This document shows, piece after piece, positions 33,199 to 44,604 of a stretch of DNA of 64,000 bases (its first letter is position 1; each line of letters begins with the position of its first letter). The notes beneath the pieces were generated by a model that ran no database searches, was not told the origin of the DNA, and saw only the letters and a list, made by a program, of their open reading frames with translations. Origin of the DNA: Didymella arachidicola (taxonomy: Eukaryota > Ascomycota > Dothideomycetes > Pleosporales > Didymellaceae). The stretch covers positions 682,001 through 746,000 of the forward strand of contig CM049998.1 in assembly GCA_016630955.3 (NCBI GenBank), written 5' to 3'. Made by a program: the position numbers and the translations under genes.

Positions 33199-34107
33199 GG
33201 TGAGGGCACGAGGTTTTCAATTGGCGATGGTGCGGTTGTCTGTCAGTGTAGTCGCACTGCACTTTGCGTCCGAAAGGTTGAATACTACAGTTTTCGGGAA
33301 CCCAGCAGGACGCAAATTATAGATCAAGTGCTTGGACACGAATTGCGAGACCGCATCTGCCAAGAGAAGCCAGCGATGACTGTGAAAGGCAAGTCCGACA
33401 GCGATGGGCATCATTGCTGATAAATGACTAATGTTTATCAGCCATGAAGCGGAGTCGACGCGGAGTCGTCGCACTAACAAACCCATTTTCTGGCACCGGA
33501 GAGCTCGTCAAGCTGTACGGTACAGTACGTCGACGTTAGATTTTCTGGGCCGACAGTCGACCACTCATATTGCAGAGTTTGATCAGTTCACGGTTCCGCA
33601 GCGTAGTCACCTCCCACGGCAGAGTTCTCTGCTTCTGTGTCGTCCTACGGTTCAAACAGAAACACATCCGTGGTCCAATTGACGCGTCTACAGTGTCGTT
33701 GCATGGCCATAAGGGCGGACGCTGTGTACCTAGAAGGGCGGTGGAAGCGTTCCCGTTTGCGGTGCTCGTTCGTGGGGCACCAGATGCATTAACCCGGGAA
33801 GAAGCCGGCGCAAACTGCAGCTTTGGGTTCGCATTTTATCGACAGACAAAGCTAAGCAAGCATTTGTCGTTGCGTATGATATCGTGTCTTGTCCTCAGCT
33901 CATAGGTGCTGCGTCGTCATCCTGCCGACGTGCTATTCTCGGCTTCTGCACTCCTCTGACAGACAACACACGATTCCAGCGGGGAGAATTGCCTGGTCCG
34001 ACACCGTAGCGCGCCGCAACGCGAGCCCTTCCATAATTATTATCCGGCGAGGTACACGCGTGTAACCACCAACCCAACATCCACATTTCCCTCAACACCC
34101 CGTCGCC
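33199..34107. other. Intergenic, 0.9 kb
   Basis: This lies between the starts of the MFS transporter and the eIF1A-domain gene. No coding sequence or repeat is recognised. Confidence 0.5.
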
Positions 34108-34566
34108 ATGGGCCGCCCAAAGCGCCAAGTCCTCGCCACAATCGAAGACACCATCACGCCGCCCGACGTCCTGCCCTCCACTCACCTCATCGCGCGCATC
34201 GTGAAGGCAGAGGGCAAGAACCTGTACAGCGCCGAGCTGCCCAGCGGGAAGACGGTGCTCGCCGAGCTCGAGGCAAAGTTCCGCTCGACGGTGTGGATCA
34301 AGCGCGGCAGCTATGTTGTCGTGGATACGTCTGCCCTGGCGGAGCGGGACAACAAGCTCGATGGGGAGATTGTAAATGTGGTGCGCGACGAGAAGGCGTG
34401 GAGGAAGATGGCGTACTGGTATGTAATGGCTATGCTGGGTATATGTATATGTATATGCTAATTGCGCAGGCCCAAGGAATTCGTGAAGAAGCCTGCGTAC
34501 GGAGACAGTGACGAGGAGGAGTCGACGGTGGGCAAGATGCCGCCTTCTGACTCGGACGAGGAGTGA
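34108..34566 (+). CDS. eIF1A/S1-domain protein (EIF1AD-like)
   Basis: Exons 34108-34418 and 34470-34566 give 135 residues. The protein has the OB-fold S1 domain of the eIF1A type: HLIARIVKAEGKNLYSAELPSGKTVLAELEAKFRSTVWIKRGSYVVVD, with the family N-terminus MGRPKRQVLATIED and an acidic Asp/Glu/Ser tail (GDSDEEES...). This matches the small EIF1AD family, which in animals acts in the nucleus, including late 40S maturation; the fungal role is less clear. It is not eIF1A itself, which differs in its N-terminal Gly/Lys region. The 51-nt intron contains a TATATG dinucleotide-like repeat and an AATTGCGCAG acceptor. The stop codon is 5 bp from the stop of the convergent ALG3 gene. Confidence 0.85.
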
Positions 34567-34571
34567 GCTGT

Positions 34572-35981
34572 TTACTCTTCGTGCGGATGGTCTTCGATGA
34601 TGCCTTTTGTCGCGCCTACGAACTCGTTGCGCGTGCCCCACCACACGCCGGCTATGGTGAGGGCGAGGGTTCCGACAACGGTCGCTGAGCTGAGGGGGGT
34701 GCTTGGGTAAACATTCCACGCCCATTCTTGCGCCGCCCAAAGTGCATACTGAACAACGGGGTGGAAACCTGCTTTCCACAGCAAGAACGGCGTGGTCCAT
34801 GCAATGTATGCGTAGAACTGGTAGTGCAGCGATCTCGCGCAGAGCATGCCGATGGCGGTAGCGGTGAGGATGACAGTCATAATGAAGTCTGGGGTGATCC
34901 TCTTGGTCATGACATCCTGATCCCTGGGCTCCTGGGCCGGCATCAGCAGTTGGAGGAACTGGCGGGGCGTGCGTTTGGAAGGCTTAATCCAGCGCGTATA
35001 GGCGAAGAACAGCAGCAAGCCGGCGTGCGCAGCCAGAAGGCCCAGCGCAAAGGGCTTCGACAGGAACGTCTCTTCAGACACGAACCGCCAGTTGACGGTC
35101 CACTTGTAGAAAAACGCTCGCGTGAACTCGAACGCGCGGCCGAAATAGCTGAAGCTCTGCTTCCTAAACGGGTAGCCAAACAAAACCTATCTCATCAGCC
35201 ATTGCACCACATTATACTCAACAAGAACAACATACCGAGACCTGAAAGATGATCATCGCCTGCGTAATCGCCTCCCTGCTGCCCAGCGCCTGCACCATCA
35301 ACAGCCCCATAGCCGGCAACGGCAGCAGCAAGCTCATCTTGACATTCAGCCCTGTCGTGTAGAAGAAACTCCCCAAATGCCACTGCTTGCGCTGATAGCA
35401 GTAAACCGCAGCCCACAACCCCATCACCGCGAAGCAATCATTAAAACACCGCAGCATGAAAATGCTATGCAACCGCTTCGACAAGATCAGCAGCGGAAAC
35501 ACATACGGCGGGACCTAGTAGCGTCAGCCGCGCTGAGATCTGTCCCGGATCTGAATATGAACAAACCTTCGCTTTCCGATAGCACTGAAACACAATCCCC
35601 AGCGTCGCGAGATACACCAACGCGAAAATGTACTGCGCGCGCTGGACATCGCGCCCCTGGTCCGTGAGCCGGTACAGCTGCGTGTAGATCCAGACATGCG
35701 CGCCGGGGTAGACCAGAGGCCCCGTCCCACCTACGATATTCTTATAATCGCGTTCTCCCTTGAGATAAATTTCAATCTGCTGCATGTATGCGCGCCAGTC
35801 AATTTCAGTGTCTGTTGTGTGTGAGTTGGTGGGTATGTGATAATACGTGGTCCTGCGTACAGGCGACTTTGTCGATGATGAGGCCACATAGCCCGGCGTC
35901 GGCGATGAGTAGTAGGGGGGCGATCCATTTTGTGTTGTGGGGGTTGGTGGCTATGTCGAGGGCTTGTTTGAGGAGCGACAT
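34572..35981 (-). CDS. ALG3: Dolichyl-P-Man alpha-1,3-mannosyltransferase ALG3
   Basis: This ER membrane enzyme adds the first dolichyl-phosphate-mannose-derived mannose to Man5GlcNAc2-PP-dolichol in N-glycan assembly. Exons 35981-35861, 35811-35567, 35514-35236 and 35186-34572 give 419 residues; introns are 49, 52 and 49 nt. The splices restore IIDKVAYTEIDWRAYMQQ, the luminal acceptor-binding loop typical of ALG3, then YRKAKVPPYVFPLLILSKRLHSIFMLRCFND and FQVSVLFGYPFRKQSFSYFGRAFEFTRAFFYKWTVNWRF. Multiple membrane helices follow; a C-terminal acidic/His tail (DHPHEE) ends the protein. An earlier ATG at 36026 is in frame, so the N-terminus could be 15 residues longer. Confidence 0.93.
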
Positions 35982-37082
35982 GGCGCTGGGATTTGTTTGG
36001 TGGTGATGGGGGTTTGCAGATGTCATATAGGGAAGGCGCGATCACGTGTGGTCGGGTTTCAAGATGTCAAACCAGGAACCGTTTCAGGCACAGATGGGTC
36101 GGACGATGCTTTAGCGGTTGTTTGGGCTGTTGTGATGGTGTGTGTATTTATATTTTGGGGTCCAAATGGAGGGGGGATTGAGGCGTGCAGCGCCGATGGT
36201 GCATGCTTTGGGGTGGACGGCCGGGAGTTCATGCGATATTACACCTCGCGCAGTCGGCTTTCAAGCACTCTGCGCTTCACCGAGTCATATGGATACAAAT
36301 CCGCTGGGATCGCTGCAATCCCTTGACATGAAATTACGAGACTGCTGTTGTAAAGCACCTGAAGCTATCTAACCACCCTCGAAGTCAACACACCCTCACA
36401 ACCAACACGTCACCAATACAAGCCATCCAAACCCATCCAAATCCCCACCGCATCTTCTCATCGCACCCTCTCCGCCTCCGCCACCCCTCATCCGCTCCCG
36501 CTCCCTCCCCATGCTGCGCTGGCTATCCAGCCGCGGTTCCCACTAGCACCACCAAGCATCCATGTGAGTCAGTCGACGGATCTTCGCGATCCGCAGACAC
36601 GTTGGAGCGGGAGAGTACGGCAGAGGAGGACGAGGAGGTAGGGGGATGGTGACGAGGTTTGAGGGGCTGGTGGCTGCTTTGGCGTAGAGGGGTGTGTGCT
36701 GGGCGGGAAAGTGTGAGAGGTGCTGTATTGTAAGAATAGGATGGATAGGTAGTGAGCAGTTTAGTGGAAGACAGTCAGATTCAATACTTGAGAGAGTGAT
36801 GGTTACAGTCGAGCTGCGTTTGATCGTATCTGGTGAAATAGGAACATATTACTGTGAAACGCGATACATTAAGCACACTGAGGGAAATAGGTTCATTGAT
36901 GCCAGGGGTTGATGTTCGCTTACCTATTAGCTTTGGATCGTGTTGTCCGTAGCTAGTCTCGTGTTGCTGGAAGCCTCGTCAGATCTCACGCCGATCTTTG
37001 ACATTGTTATTTATCTAATTTATATTCAACTAATTTCTCTTGACAATCCATCAACAACAAGCGCACTCCTCGAGTTGCATTC
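35982..37082. other. Intergenic between ALG3 and tRNA-Tyr
   Basis: A pyrimidine-rich tract at about 36430-36510 leads into a 12-codon open frame (MLRWLSSRGSH), which may be chance. A perfect 6-bp hairpin (CGGATC, 5-base loop) lies at 36577-36593. No other gene is seen. Confidence 0.45.
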
Positions 37083-37170
37083 CTCCGCTTGGTGTAGTTG
37101 GTTTATCACGTTCGACTGTAATAGCTTCATTGTTATCGAAAGGTCCCTAGTTCGATTCTGGGAGCGGAGA
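37083..37170 (+). tRNA. tRNA-Tyr (GTA) with 13-nt intron
   Basis: Acceptor arms CTCCGCT and AGCGGAG pair perfectly over 7 bp. The D arm is GTG...CAC with GTTGG in the loop. The anticodon stem TTCGA/TCGAA is split by an intron at 37122-37134 placed after position 37. The anticodon GTA is at 37118-37120. The T arm CCTAG-TTCGATT-CTGGG is complete. The discriminator base is A at 37170. Eukaryotic tRNA-Tyr genes nearly always carry such an intron. Confidence 0.95.
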
Positions 37171-37178
37171 AAGCCTTC

Positions 37179-37183
37179 TTTTT
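37179..37183 (+). terminator. RNA polymerase III terminator
   Basis: A run of five T lies 9 bp after the tRNA-Tyr gene. Confidence 0.7.
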
Positions 37184-37440
37184 GCGCTTTGCGTATCTCC
37201 TGTCGGAGAGAGAACATGAATGTCCAGCTGTCCTTTTTTTTTCGTGTTTACAAACCCTGTGATGCTTAATAAGGATGGTTAGCTGGGGTTATTGGGATCG
37301 CTTCGACAGCATGAGGGAGGAGCCTGGACGACTTTTTTGCGAGAACGGAATCGAGATTTGTACAGTAACGCTGTCTAGGAGAAAGGTACCGCCGCTATGG
37401 TGATTAAGGAATAGGAAAGGTCTATGCAAGTCGCTGAGGT

Positions 37441-39562
37441 CTAGAAATTCATCATATCTGTCACAAGTTAGCAATGCGCTTGTGGTACAAAGCAAGGACG
37501 TTGACTTACCACGTCCAAAAAGCGCCCTCTTCGTCCAGTCCATGGCAAGCAAGACCCGGGTGCGAAGACTGACCGACTGCGCAAAGTACACACTTCTCCA
37601 CAGGTAGACAGCCAGCAGACCACCGCTTAAGCCATAACCGTTCCAGTCGAAAATCGCAGCGTTGCCAATGTATGCTAAGCTGCCGAGATGCTTGTACTCG
37701 AACGCCTTGTAGACTGCGTCGTCGATATCGCCGTAGTCCACGTCGTTCAAGGCCATGCCGGGCGCCGCCTGGGCAATCTTGTTGAACTTGCGACCAAGGT
37801 ATTGACCTTGCTGGTGTGCGCGCTGGGCAGTGGCGGGGAGCGAAGTCAGCTTCGAGTCGATCTGGAACAACAGCTCTCTAAGCTCGCCGAAGTCGAGGGT
37901 GCCAGACTTGTCCTTGTCGTAAGCCTCGAATAGCTTGTCGAGGCGACGCAGGTGGTTAGCGGCCTGAGGGAAGCGCTGCTTGACGCGCCTCGCGACGCCA
38001 CGCCAGTCGGCGTACGAGATTTGCAGCTTCTCGGGATCCTTGCCCTTCTCCCAGGCGGTTGTACGCAGGAAATTGACGATGTGGTCCGAGACGTTGTTCT
38101 GCACGGTGGAGCAATCGCCGATGGCGTAAACATCACCTAGAGGTGAGCCGGTAAGGCGGAGGTGGGTGTCGGTCTCGAGGGCGTGCTTGTTGTTCTGTCC
38201 GTCGAGCTGTGCAGCGAGTCTCTTGCAGAAGTCGGTCTGCGATACTCCGGTAGACCAAAGACAGAAACCCATGGGAATCTCTTTGGTGACGATCTTGGCG
38301 TTCTCGCCGTCGCCCTTTTGCGAGTACAGGATCCTGTCCGGCAAGACCTCCTTCACGCGAGCATTCGTCTGGATATCGACCGAGTCGTGCGCAAATCGGG
38401 TTTCTGCGTATTTGGAAAGAGCTTCGTCATAGGTGTTGAGGATGTGGCTGCGGGACTGGATGACATGAACCGAGATCTCGTTACGGAGGATGCGCGGATA
38501 CTGCTTGCACAGGTCTTCGTTGAGCATGTCGAATAGTTCGGCCGCGAATTCGACACCAGTGGGTCCACCACCACAAACAACGAAGGACAACAGTCTCCTG
38601 CGCTCTTCATCGGTAGTTGTTGGCAAGCACGCAGTCTCCAAATTCCGCACGACGGCGTTTCTGATCAAGCGAGCGTCGCTGATATCTTTGAGGAAGTGGC
38701 AGTTCTCTAGACCCTTGACACCGTGAGGGTTTGTGACGGATCCAACACCAACAACCAACTTGTCGTAAGGAACATAGAAACGGCTCTCTTTGCCATCGGC
38801 ACCGATAGAGGAGCACTCGATGAGCTTTTCAGAGAAGTTGACGTCCTCAGCCTTCGCCTTAAGGAAGTGTCCGCGTACCCGCCTGATGATGCGCCTGACG
38901 GGCTCGACTAGAGATCTCAGCTCAAGCGTACCAACAGTCGCAGACGGCAGCATGGGGGTAAACAGAAACGTATTCGATGGCGAGATGACCGTGACGTGGT
39001 ACTCATCAGGATTCAGCGTCTTGAGCAGCGCAACGCTTCCCCAGCCGGTACCCAGAATGACCAGCTTCGGCTTGTGCTTGACGGCCTTGTTCTCAGGGCA
39101 ATCATCATCATCGACGAAGTGGTCTGCAATAGGCAGGTTCTTCGGTCCGCCTCGTCGAGGGTTCAATGCAAGCTCTGAGACAGGGATGTCGACAGTATCC
39201 GGCTCCTCCTTATATGTGGTCGCATCGTAGATAAAGAAGCCAACAACGAGGCCACCAGTAACGGCCACGAAGGTGCCCAGCCACGCTGCAGTACGCCATG
39301 CATAACGCGCGAGTCGCGAGTTCGGCGCTGGGAGCGGCTTCGTGGAGATGAAACGGGCGAGGTCTTTGTTCAGGCGCAGGCTCTTGAGCGCCGCTGAGCC
39401 CAGCAATTGCGCGCGTCTTGTCTTCGACTCGGGATTGCCATTGCTTGTGAAGAAGGTGCGGTTCTGGGAGAGGGCGGATCGAGGAAGTCTTCTGCACAGG
39501 GGCGACGCTCCCGATGAGATGTGCGAGGCGCGCGACAGCGATGCTGCTTGTCGCGGAAGCAT
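37441..39562 (-). CDS. External alternative NADH dehydrogenase with EF-hand (mitochondrial)
   Basis: This type II NADH:ubiquinone oxidoreductase sits on the outer face of the inner mitochondrial membrane and bypasses complex I. Exons 39562-37510 and 37457-37441, with a 52-nt intron, give 689 residues ending in FGRDMMNF, like related proteins. The N-terminus is a mitochondrial targeting sequence (Arg/Ser-rich) with a membrane anchor, WLGTFVAVTGGLVVGFFIYDA. The first dinucleotide-binding motif is VILGTGWGSVALLKTL and the second FVVCGGGPTGVEFAAEL. An EF-hand, AYDKDKSGTLDFGELRELL, is inserted in the C-terminal third, marking the calcium-binding class. If the intron is retained, the frame remains open for 68 further unrelated codons, so automated annotation may give a wrong 757-residue product. 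Confidence 0.95.
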
Positions 39563-40261
39563 TGCGGAAGCCGGAGATGAAGCTAGCTATCCGGGCAGCT
39601 GAGGGAGGTGTCCGGGAGAGTTCTAGGTGATCAATTGATTTGTATTAGATGTAGTGATTCAACGCATATCGCACGAGATGGGTCAAAGCGAGTGTTGGAT
39701 AATGGCTTGTCTTCAAGATGACGGCTCGTGGCAGAATTGTTGATACCAGGGTAGTGACGTAGCCAGATTGGAGCTAACCCAGCGGCGATCCCCTGCTGTC
39801 AGAGAAAAGCTTGACACTATGCGCCTCGGTGTCGGCACTCGCGCTGCTTGCTTAGCTCTTCCGCAAGTTTCCATATGGTTTAGCTGCAGCCCTTCGTGCT
39901 ATGTCCTGCCAGGGTCCGAGGGTCTCGTTATCGTGAGGTGGTCGGCTGCATACTGCGAAAGAGAAAGCGAAAAGCAAGCTATGCAGAGGGTGGTTTTGAT
40001 AGAACTGGTTAATGTTCTTCTCAGTCGATAAGGTTATATAATCCTCAATATATAATCGATTAAAACTCGGTCGGGAGACCGCAGCGTCCCTCCAGGCCAT
40101 GATAGCCACGCACCAACACAGTACAATATGCCCATCGCCAATAACGCCAAATGATGCAGGATGTAAGTCTACAAACTTTTGCCGGGTATCTTTCCATCCA
40201 AAAGATCAACAAAGTCTGACAGGGAATCGACGCCAACGCTTTCTGCCAAAGCAGACTTTGC
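39563..40261. other. Intergenic, promoter of the NADH dehydrogenase
   Basis: This contains the dehydrogenase promoter and the REX4 3' flank, which includes an AT-rich patch at about 40030-40070. No gene is seen. Confidence 0.5.
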
Positions 40262-41308
40262 TCAATGCTTCTTCTTCTTCTTGCTCTTCTTCCTGTTCCG
40301 CTTCTTCTTATCTTCGCCTTCTCCATCGTCCTCGACCTCTGGCGCAGCTGTAGGCATTCTGACATTGCCGTACTTCTGGCGAATCTCTTTCTCAAATTCA
40401 TCCTTCTCGAGGCGGAACAGGGCCATAGTAGCTCTTGCGTCTTCGACGGAGCTGTGTGCACCTGTCTGGATCTCCACACCCAGCAGCTTCTGCGTAAGCA
40501 TCTTGAGTCCTGGTGTCCAGCCTGCCTTTGTTGCCAATTGACGGAACTTCGAGAACTTCGAGGTATCACGGATCAGACGCTTGTCGTGCTTCAAGATCAA
40601 AACGTCCAAGTCGTTCTTAACAGCGTGACCAACCAGTATGCGTCCACCCAGCAGGATCTTTAGATCACTGCGTACTTCCTCAAATGTGCGTGCAACATCT
40701 TTGCGCAGATGTTTTGGTTCGATGCCGGAGACGGCTGTGCGGTAGTCTGTCACTTCGACCTTTGGAGGCATCTGAACGTAAGAGTCGTAGACTTGATGAC
40801 CATGATAATTGACGAGCGACACTCGTGCCAATGCCGAATCGCGATTTGGCTCTGGGCCTACGCCAACCATTTCACAGTCCAGTGCGACGTATTTGCCGGG
40901 TAGCGCCTTCTCAGAGACACCCTCATTCTCAATGTCAGGAAAGTCTGGATGTGGTGTGAGGATGTCGTCGGCAACAGCAGCGTCCTGATCAGATGTGATG
41001 AGTGGTGTACGCTTCAGCTGGGGTGTCGAGACACTACGAGAAAGCGTCTTGACATGGTGTTGCCTGATAGATGCGCCTACGGACGCAGGCTCTTCCATCT
41101 TTTGTCGTTTCCTTGATGCAGGTGATTTGTTCAATGTGAATTTGTCCGCTGTCTTCTTCACTGGCGTATCACTCGCTTTTGACGATCTTTTGCGCTTCAA
41201 TGAAGTCTGGTCTTCGGTGGAGGTCTGAGGCTTCGAGGTTGTCACTGGTTTTGAGGCCTGGAGTTGGGCCTGTAGCCTCTTCCAGTTTGAACTGAGTTCT
41301 GGTGCCAT
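40262..41308 (-). CDS. REX4: RNA 3'-5' exonuclease REX4
   Basis: This DEDDh-family exonuclease functions in pre-rRNA (ITS1) processing in the nucleolus. The single exon codes 348 residues from the ATG at 41308; an upstream in-frame start at 41356 gives a poor N-terminus. The Lys-rich first 120 residues (TSLKRKRSSKASDTPVKK) carry nuclear signals. The exonuclease core begins KYVALDCEMVGVGP (ExoI with Asp and Glu), continues with ALARVSLVNYHGHQVYDSYV, GIEPKHL, ILVGHAVKNDLDVL (ExoII) and GAHSSVEDARATMALFRL (ExoIII with catalytic His and Asp). The tail is an Lys-rich stretch. It diverges from ESA1. Confidence 0.92.
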   Translation of the reverse strand: MAPELSSNWKRLQAQLQASKPVTTSKPQTSTEDQTSLKRKRSSKASDTPVKKTADKFTLNKSPASRKRQKMEEPASVGASIRQHHVKTLSRSVSTPQLKRTPLITSDQDAAVADDILTPHPDFPDIENEGVSEKALPGKYVALDCEMVGVGPEPNRDSALARVSLVNYHGHQVYDSYVQMPPKVEVTDYRTAVSGIEPKHLRKDVARTFEEVRSDLKILLGGRILVGHAVKNDLDVLILKHDKRLIRDTSKFSKFRQLATKAGWTPGLKMLTQKLLGVEIQTGAHSSVEDARATMALFRLEKDEFEKEIRQKYGNVRMPTAAPEVEDDGEGEDKKKRNRKKSKKKKKH

Positions 41309-41568
41309 TTCGATGTCACCTGCGCAGCATAGCGGTGTGCAATGTCGTCCGTTCACTGGTTGTCGAGATCGATGCGTTTGAATGTTCGAGTCCCCGCAGG
41401 AACTTTTGTTTGAACAGGCCGCGCTAGCGCCAGCATTCTGCCGAGGCGGTGGCCAGGCAGCACCGTGACCGAGACAAAGGCGTTGCTACGCCAGAATTGC
41501 ATCACGACCTCCTCATCCACAACGCGACTCAAACCCTGCGGTAATCTTAAAGTGGTTGTCGCATTGTC
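41309..41568. promoter_or_regulatory. 260-bp divergent promoter of REX4 and ESA1
   Basis: Only 260 bp separate the two start codons, so the genes must share promoter sequence. I see no clear TATA box. Confidence 0.6.
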
Positions 41569-43240
41569 ATGGCGCCTCGAGAGAACTCGCATGAGCCCTC
41601 TGGCACTCCGGTGCCGGTAGAGACCGGCTTTGCCACACTAGCACAGCTCAGGTATGTGCGACACCGATTTGCAGCATTTTGAGATGCATACTGATGCGTG
41701 GCCTGCAGGGTAGGAGTGAAAACATGGGTTGAAAAGGTGAGCCGCAGCATCGATGAAGTTCGTGATGTGGCGCGGAACGCGAACATCAGAACACCTGACC
41801 TTACAAATATACAAGCACAGAATCATGACTAACAACATCTAGGAGGGCGAGAAGCGTAAAGCCGAACTACTCTCTATCCAGACCCGTCAGGGCCAGACGA
41901 AGTTCTACGTGCATTATGAAGACTTCAACAAGCGTCTCGACGAGTGGATCGCAGCAGATCGTATCGATCTGTCGCGAGAAGTCGAATGGCCTGCGCCCGA
42001 GAAGACCGATAAAAAGAAGAGCGGTACCTCTAAGACAGATAAAGCACCTTCCAAGTCGGATCAGAAGAGCCTCAAGAGATCGCGCAGCAAGCTGGACCGC
42101 GAGATATCAGGCACACCGGAGTCAACATCCAGCAACCTTCCTGGCAAGGCACAGCGACCATCGAAAGCGAGCGGCAAGGAGAACCAAGAGATCTTGGTCA
42201 CCAGTGAAGTCACAGATAGCACGCCCAAACCGGAAGATGAGGAGATTGACCTGGTGGACGTGCAAGATGCCGCCGCAGCAGCCAAGGCCGTGTCAGATCA
42301 GAACTATTCGCGAGAAGACGAGATCGAGAAGTTACGAACATCAGGCTCGATGACACAGAATCAGACCGAGATCTCAAGAGTTCGCAATCTCGAGAAAGTA
42401 CAGATGGGCAAATTTGAGATCGAACCCTGGTACTTCTCACCTTACCCCATCGACTTCGTAGATTCGGATGTCGTCTACATCTGCGAGATGTGCCTCTCGT
42501 ATTTCGGCGAGCAAACTCAGTTTGAGCGCCATCGCGCCAAGTGTACGCTCATGCACCCACCTGGTAATGAGATCTACCGTGACGATTATGTGTCATTCTT
42601 CGAGATCGACGGCCGGCGGCAAAGGACGTGGTGTCGTAATCTTTGTCTACTCTCGAAACTGTTCCTGGACCACAAGACACTCTACTACGACGTCGATCCC
42701 TTCCTCTTCTACTGCATGTGCACAAGGGACGAACATGGTTGCCATCTTGTTGGTTACTTCAGTAAAGAGAAGGAATCCGCCGACGGCTACAACGTTGCTT
42801 GTATCTTGACGTTGCCGCAGTACCAACGAAAGGGGTTCGGAAAGCTGCTGATCGACTTTTCGTACATCCTCTCAAAGCGAGAGGGTAAGCTTGGATCACC
42901 TGAGAAGCCACTTTCAGATTTGGGTCTGCTGGGTTATCGCGCATACTGGCAGGAGATCATTGTGGACCTGCTGATGGACGGCCGAGTGGAAGCCAATATC
43001 GACGACCTGGGCGCAGCAACCGCGATGATGACCAACGACGTGCTCCACACGCTCCAGAACCTGAACATGCTCCGCTACAGCAAGAACCAACATGTTATCG
43101 TCTTGACGGATGCAGTAATCGAACAGCGAGAGCGACAGAAGGCAAAGGAGAAGTTGAAGGGCAAGAGGAGTCTCGACCCAGAACGCTTGTCGTGGAAGCC
43201 ACCTGTGTTCTCCGCCGCTAGTCGCACGTGGAATTGGTGA
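41569..43240 (+). CDS. ESA1: Histone acetyltransferase ESA1 (MYST family)
   Basis: This is the catalytic subunit of NuA4, acetylating histone H4 and H2A. Exons 41569-41651, 41709-41736 (only 28 nt) and 41843-43240 give 502 residues. The splices assemble the chromo/Tudor-like domain: QLRVGVKTWVEKEGEKRKAELLSIQTRQGQTKFYVHYEDFNKRLDEWI. A disordered Ser/Lys segment follows. The MYST core has the C2HC finger (YICEMCLSYFGEQTQFERHRAKC), the acetyl-CoA loop LPQYQRKGFGKLLI, and the catalytic glutamate in GSPEKPLSDLG. Introns are 57 and 106 nt, the second with an ACTAAC branch point. Without the tiny exon the chromo domain would be broken. Confidence 0.96.
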
Positions 43241-43623
43241 TTGAATATTCCGGCTCAGTGAGGCGTTCAGAGGAGAGTTGCGGCGCATAAGGTTGTTCAA
43301 TAGTTGCTCCGGTATACCCCAATGCTCATTTCTTCGATTTATACACCATCTCTAACTACTGCATCTGGTCGCTCTCGGACTCTGATGTGCAGGTCTTTCA
43401 TTGCCTCTTGCTTGAAGAGGGAGATACTTAGCAGCTAATCAACGCAAGCGCTTACTGATTCTCACAGCACCAACCAACACCAGCCTTCCACAGGTACGAA
43501 ACAGCTGACACCTAAAAGCTGACGTGAGCCACAGTCTCTAGATATGATCAAGTCCCATATGAAAGCGAAGAGCAGGGTCGTTCTCCTTCCCGCACTGGGA
43601 ACCGAAAGCAATCATCTACAGTC
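43241..43623. other. Intergenic
   Basis: ESA1 3' flank and promoter of the F-box-like gene; nothing else recognised. Confidence 0.5.
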
Positions 43624-44373
43624 ATGCACCGAACATGGCAGATCCCCGAACTGCTCGTCCGCATCATCTCCTTCCTACCATCACCTGATATTAACCGCGC
43701 TTTCCACATCTCCCGCCACTTACGAACCCTCCTGAAAGCTAATCTCCCGCCGCAACTTCGACCACTCCCCGACGCACATCACTGTGAACGTCCCCCCGAT
43801 AACCCAAGGCTACTAGAGGATGTGAATGCCCAGGCCAGCGCATACCTAGCTCGGGAGCTCGCCATCCCAAAACAGCTGAAAGTTGACGACAGCTACTACT
43901 CCTGGCGCCAGACCGCGAGATGCCAGATCCTCGACACGCTGTTGCCTTCCTTGCATCCGCTCTTTGCAAGGTTCGAGACGAGGCTGGTAATTGGGTACGA
44001 GGCGCTTGCTGACCATAAAATCAACATCTGCCTGCAGACTGATATACCGTATCACGAGTTGTACAAGCTGGTGCACGGCGAAAGTAAAGAGGGCTGGGCT
44101 GAAGCGCTAGGCATGGGAGTGAAGGCCATGACCGTCTTTTGCTTGAGCGGTGCGCAGTGGGATCTACTGTATAGTGGTGTGAGATATCGGGAGCATCGTG
44201 AAGTCAAGAGATTCAGTGTTAGGCTGGAGAGAGAGGAAGGTGTGAGACTGAGAGACGTCATGGAAGAGTTGACGGGGACACTGGTAGTACACGGGATGAA
44301 TGGGGGTTTGGGGCAGGACGTCACACTTGAGTGGGTATTCGGCGATACTTGTGAGGATTACAAAGCTCTCTGA
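43624..44373 (+). CDS. F-box-like protein
   Basis: The single exon codes 249 residues. The N-terminus, WQIPELLVRIISFLPSPDINRAFHISRHLRTLL, fits a degenerate F-box: Pro-Glu-Leu-Leu, a hydrophobic helix, then a second helix. Such domains bind Skp1 in SCF ubiquitin ligases. The remainder has no recognised repeats; it includes YYSWRQTARCQILDTLLPSLHPLF and a C-terminal strand-rich part. Substrates cannot be predicted. The F-box assignment rests on the motif alone. The ATG at 43624 lies directly before the motif. Confidence 0.6.
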   Translation: MHRTWQIPELLVRIISFLPSPDINRAFHISRHLRTLLKANLPPQLRPLPDAHHCERPPDNPRLLEDVNAQASAYLARELAIPKQLKVDDSYYSWRQTARCQILDTLLPSLHPLFARFETRLVIGYEALADHKINICLQTDIPYHELYKLVHGESKEGWAEALGMGVKAMTVFCLSGAQWDLLYSGVRYREHREVKRFSVRLEREEGVRLRDVMEELTGTLVVHGMNGGLGQDVTLEWVFGDTCEDYKAL

Positions 44374-44517
44374 GGGCCTCGAGCAGCGTGCGAAACGATT
44401 GAGCAGCTGGACGGGTGGCTGATAAGCGCTATGGCAACTGCTTGCGAGTACAAGCGAGGTGAAGGAGAATGGAGGTGCGCACACACTAACAGCATACAAT
44501 TTGTTTAGGATCCTCGC

Positions 44518-44535
44518 CCTCTCTCTCTCTCTCTT
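44518..44535. repeat. CT dinucleotide microsatellite
   Basis: About nine CT units lie roughly 70 bp before the ATG at 44605, in the probable leader or promoter. Confidence 0.85.
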
Positions 44536-44604
44536 TCTTCAACACTGACATCAAAATCAAGTACACCGGCCTTCACAACCAAAAGTGACGATTCGCAGGC
44601 AAGA

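Noticed and set aside
33895..34800. 301-codon minus-strand frame
   Set aside because: It is the antisense shadow of the eIF1A-domain gene and the ALG3 3' end.
36577..36593. Short perfect hairpin as a possible structured RNA
   Set aside because: A 6-bp stem with a 5-base loop is expected by chance in a sequence this long, and nothing around it supports an RNA gene.
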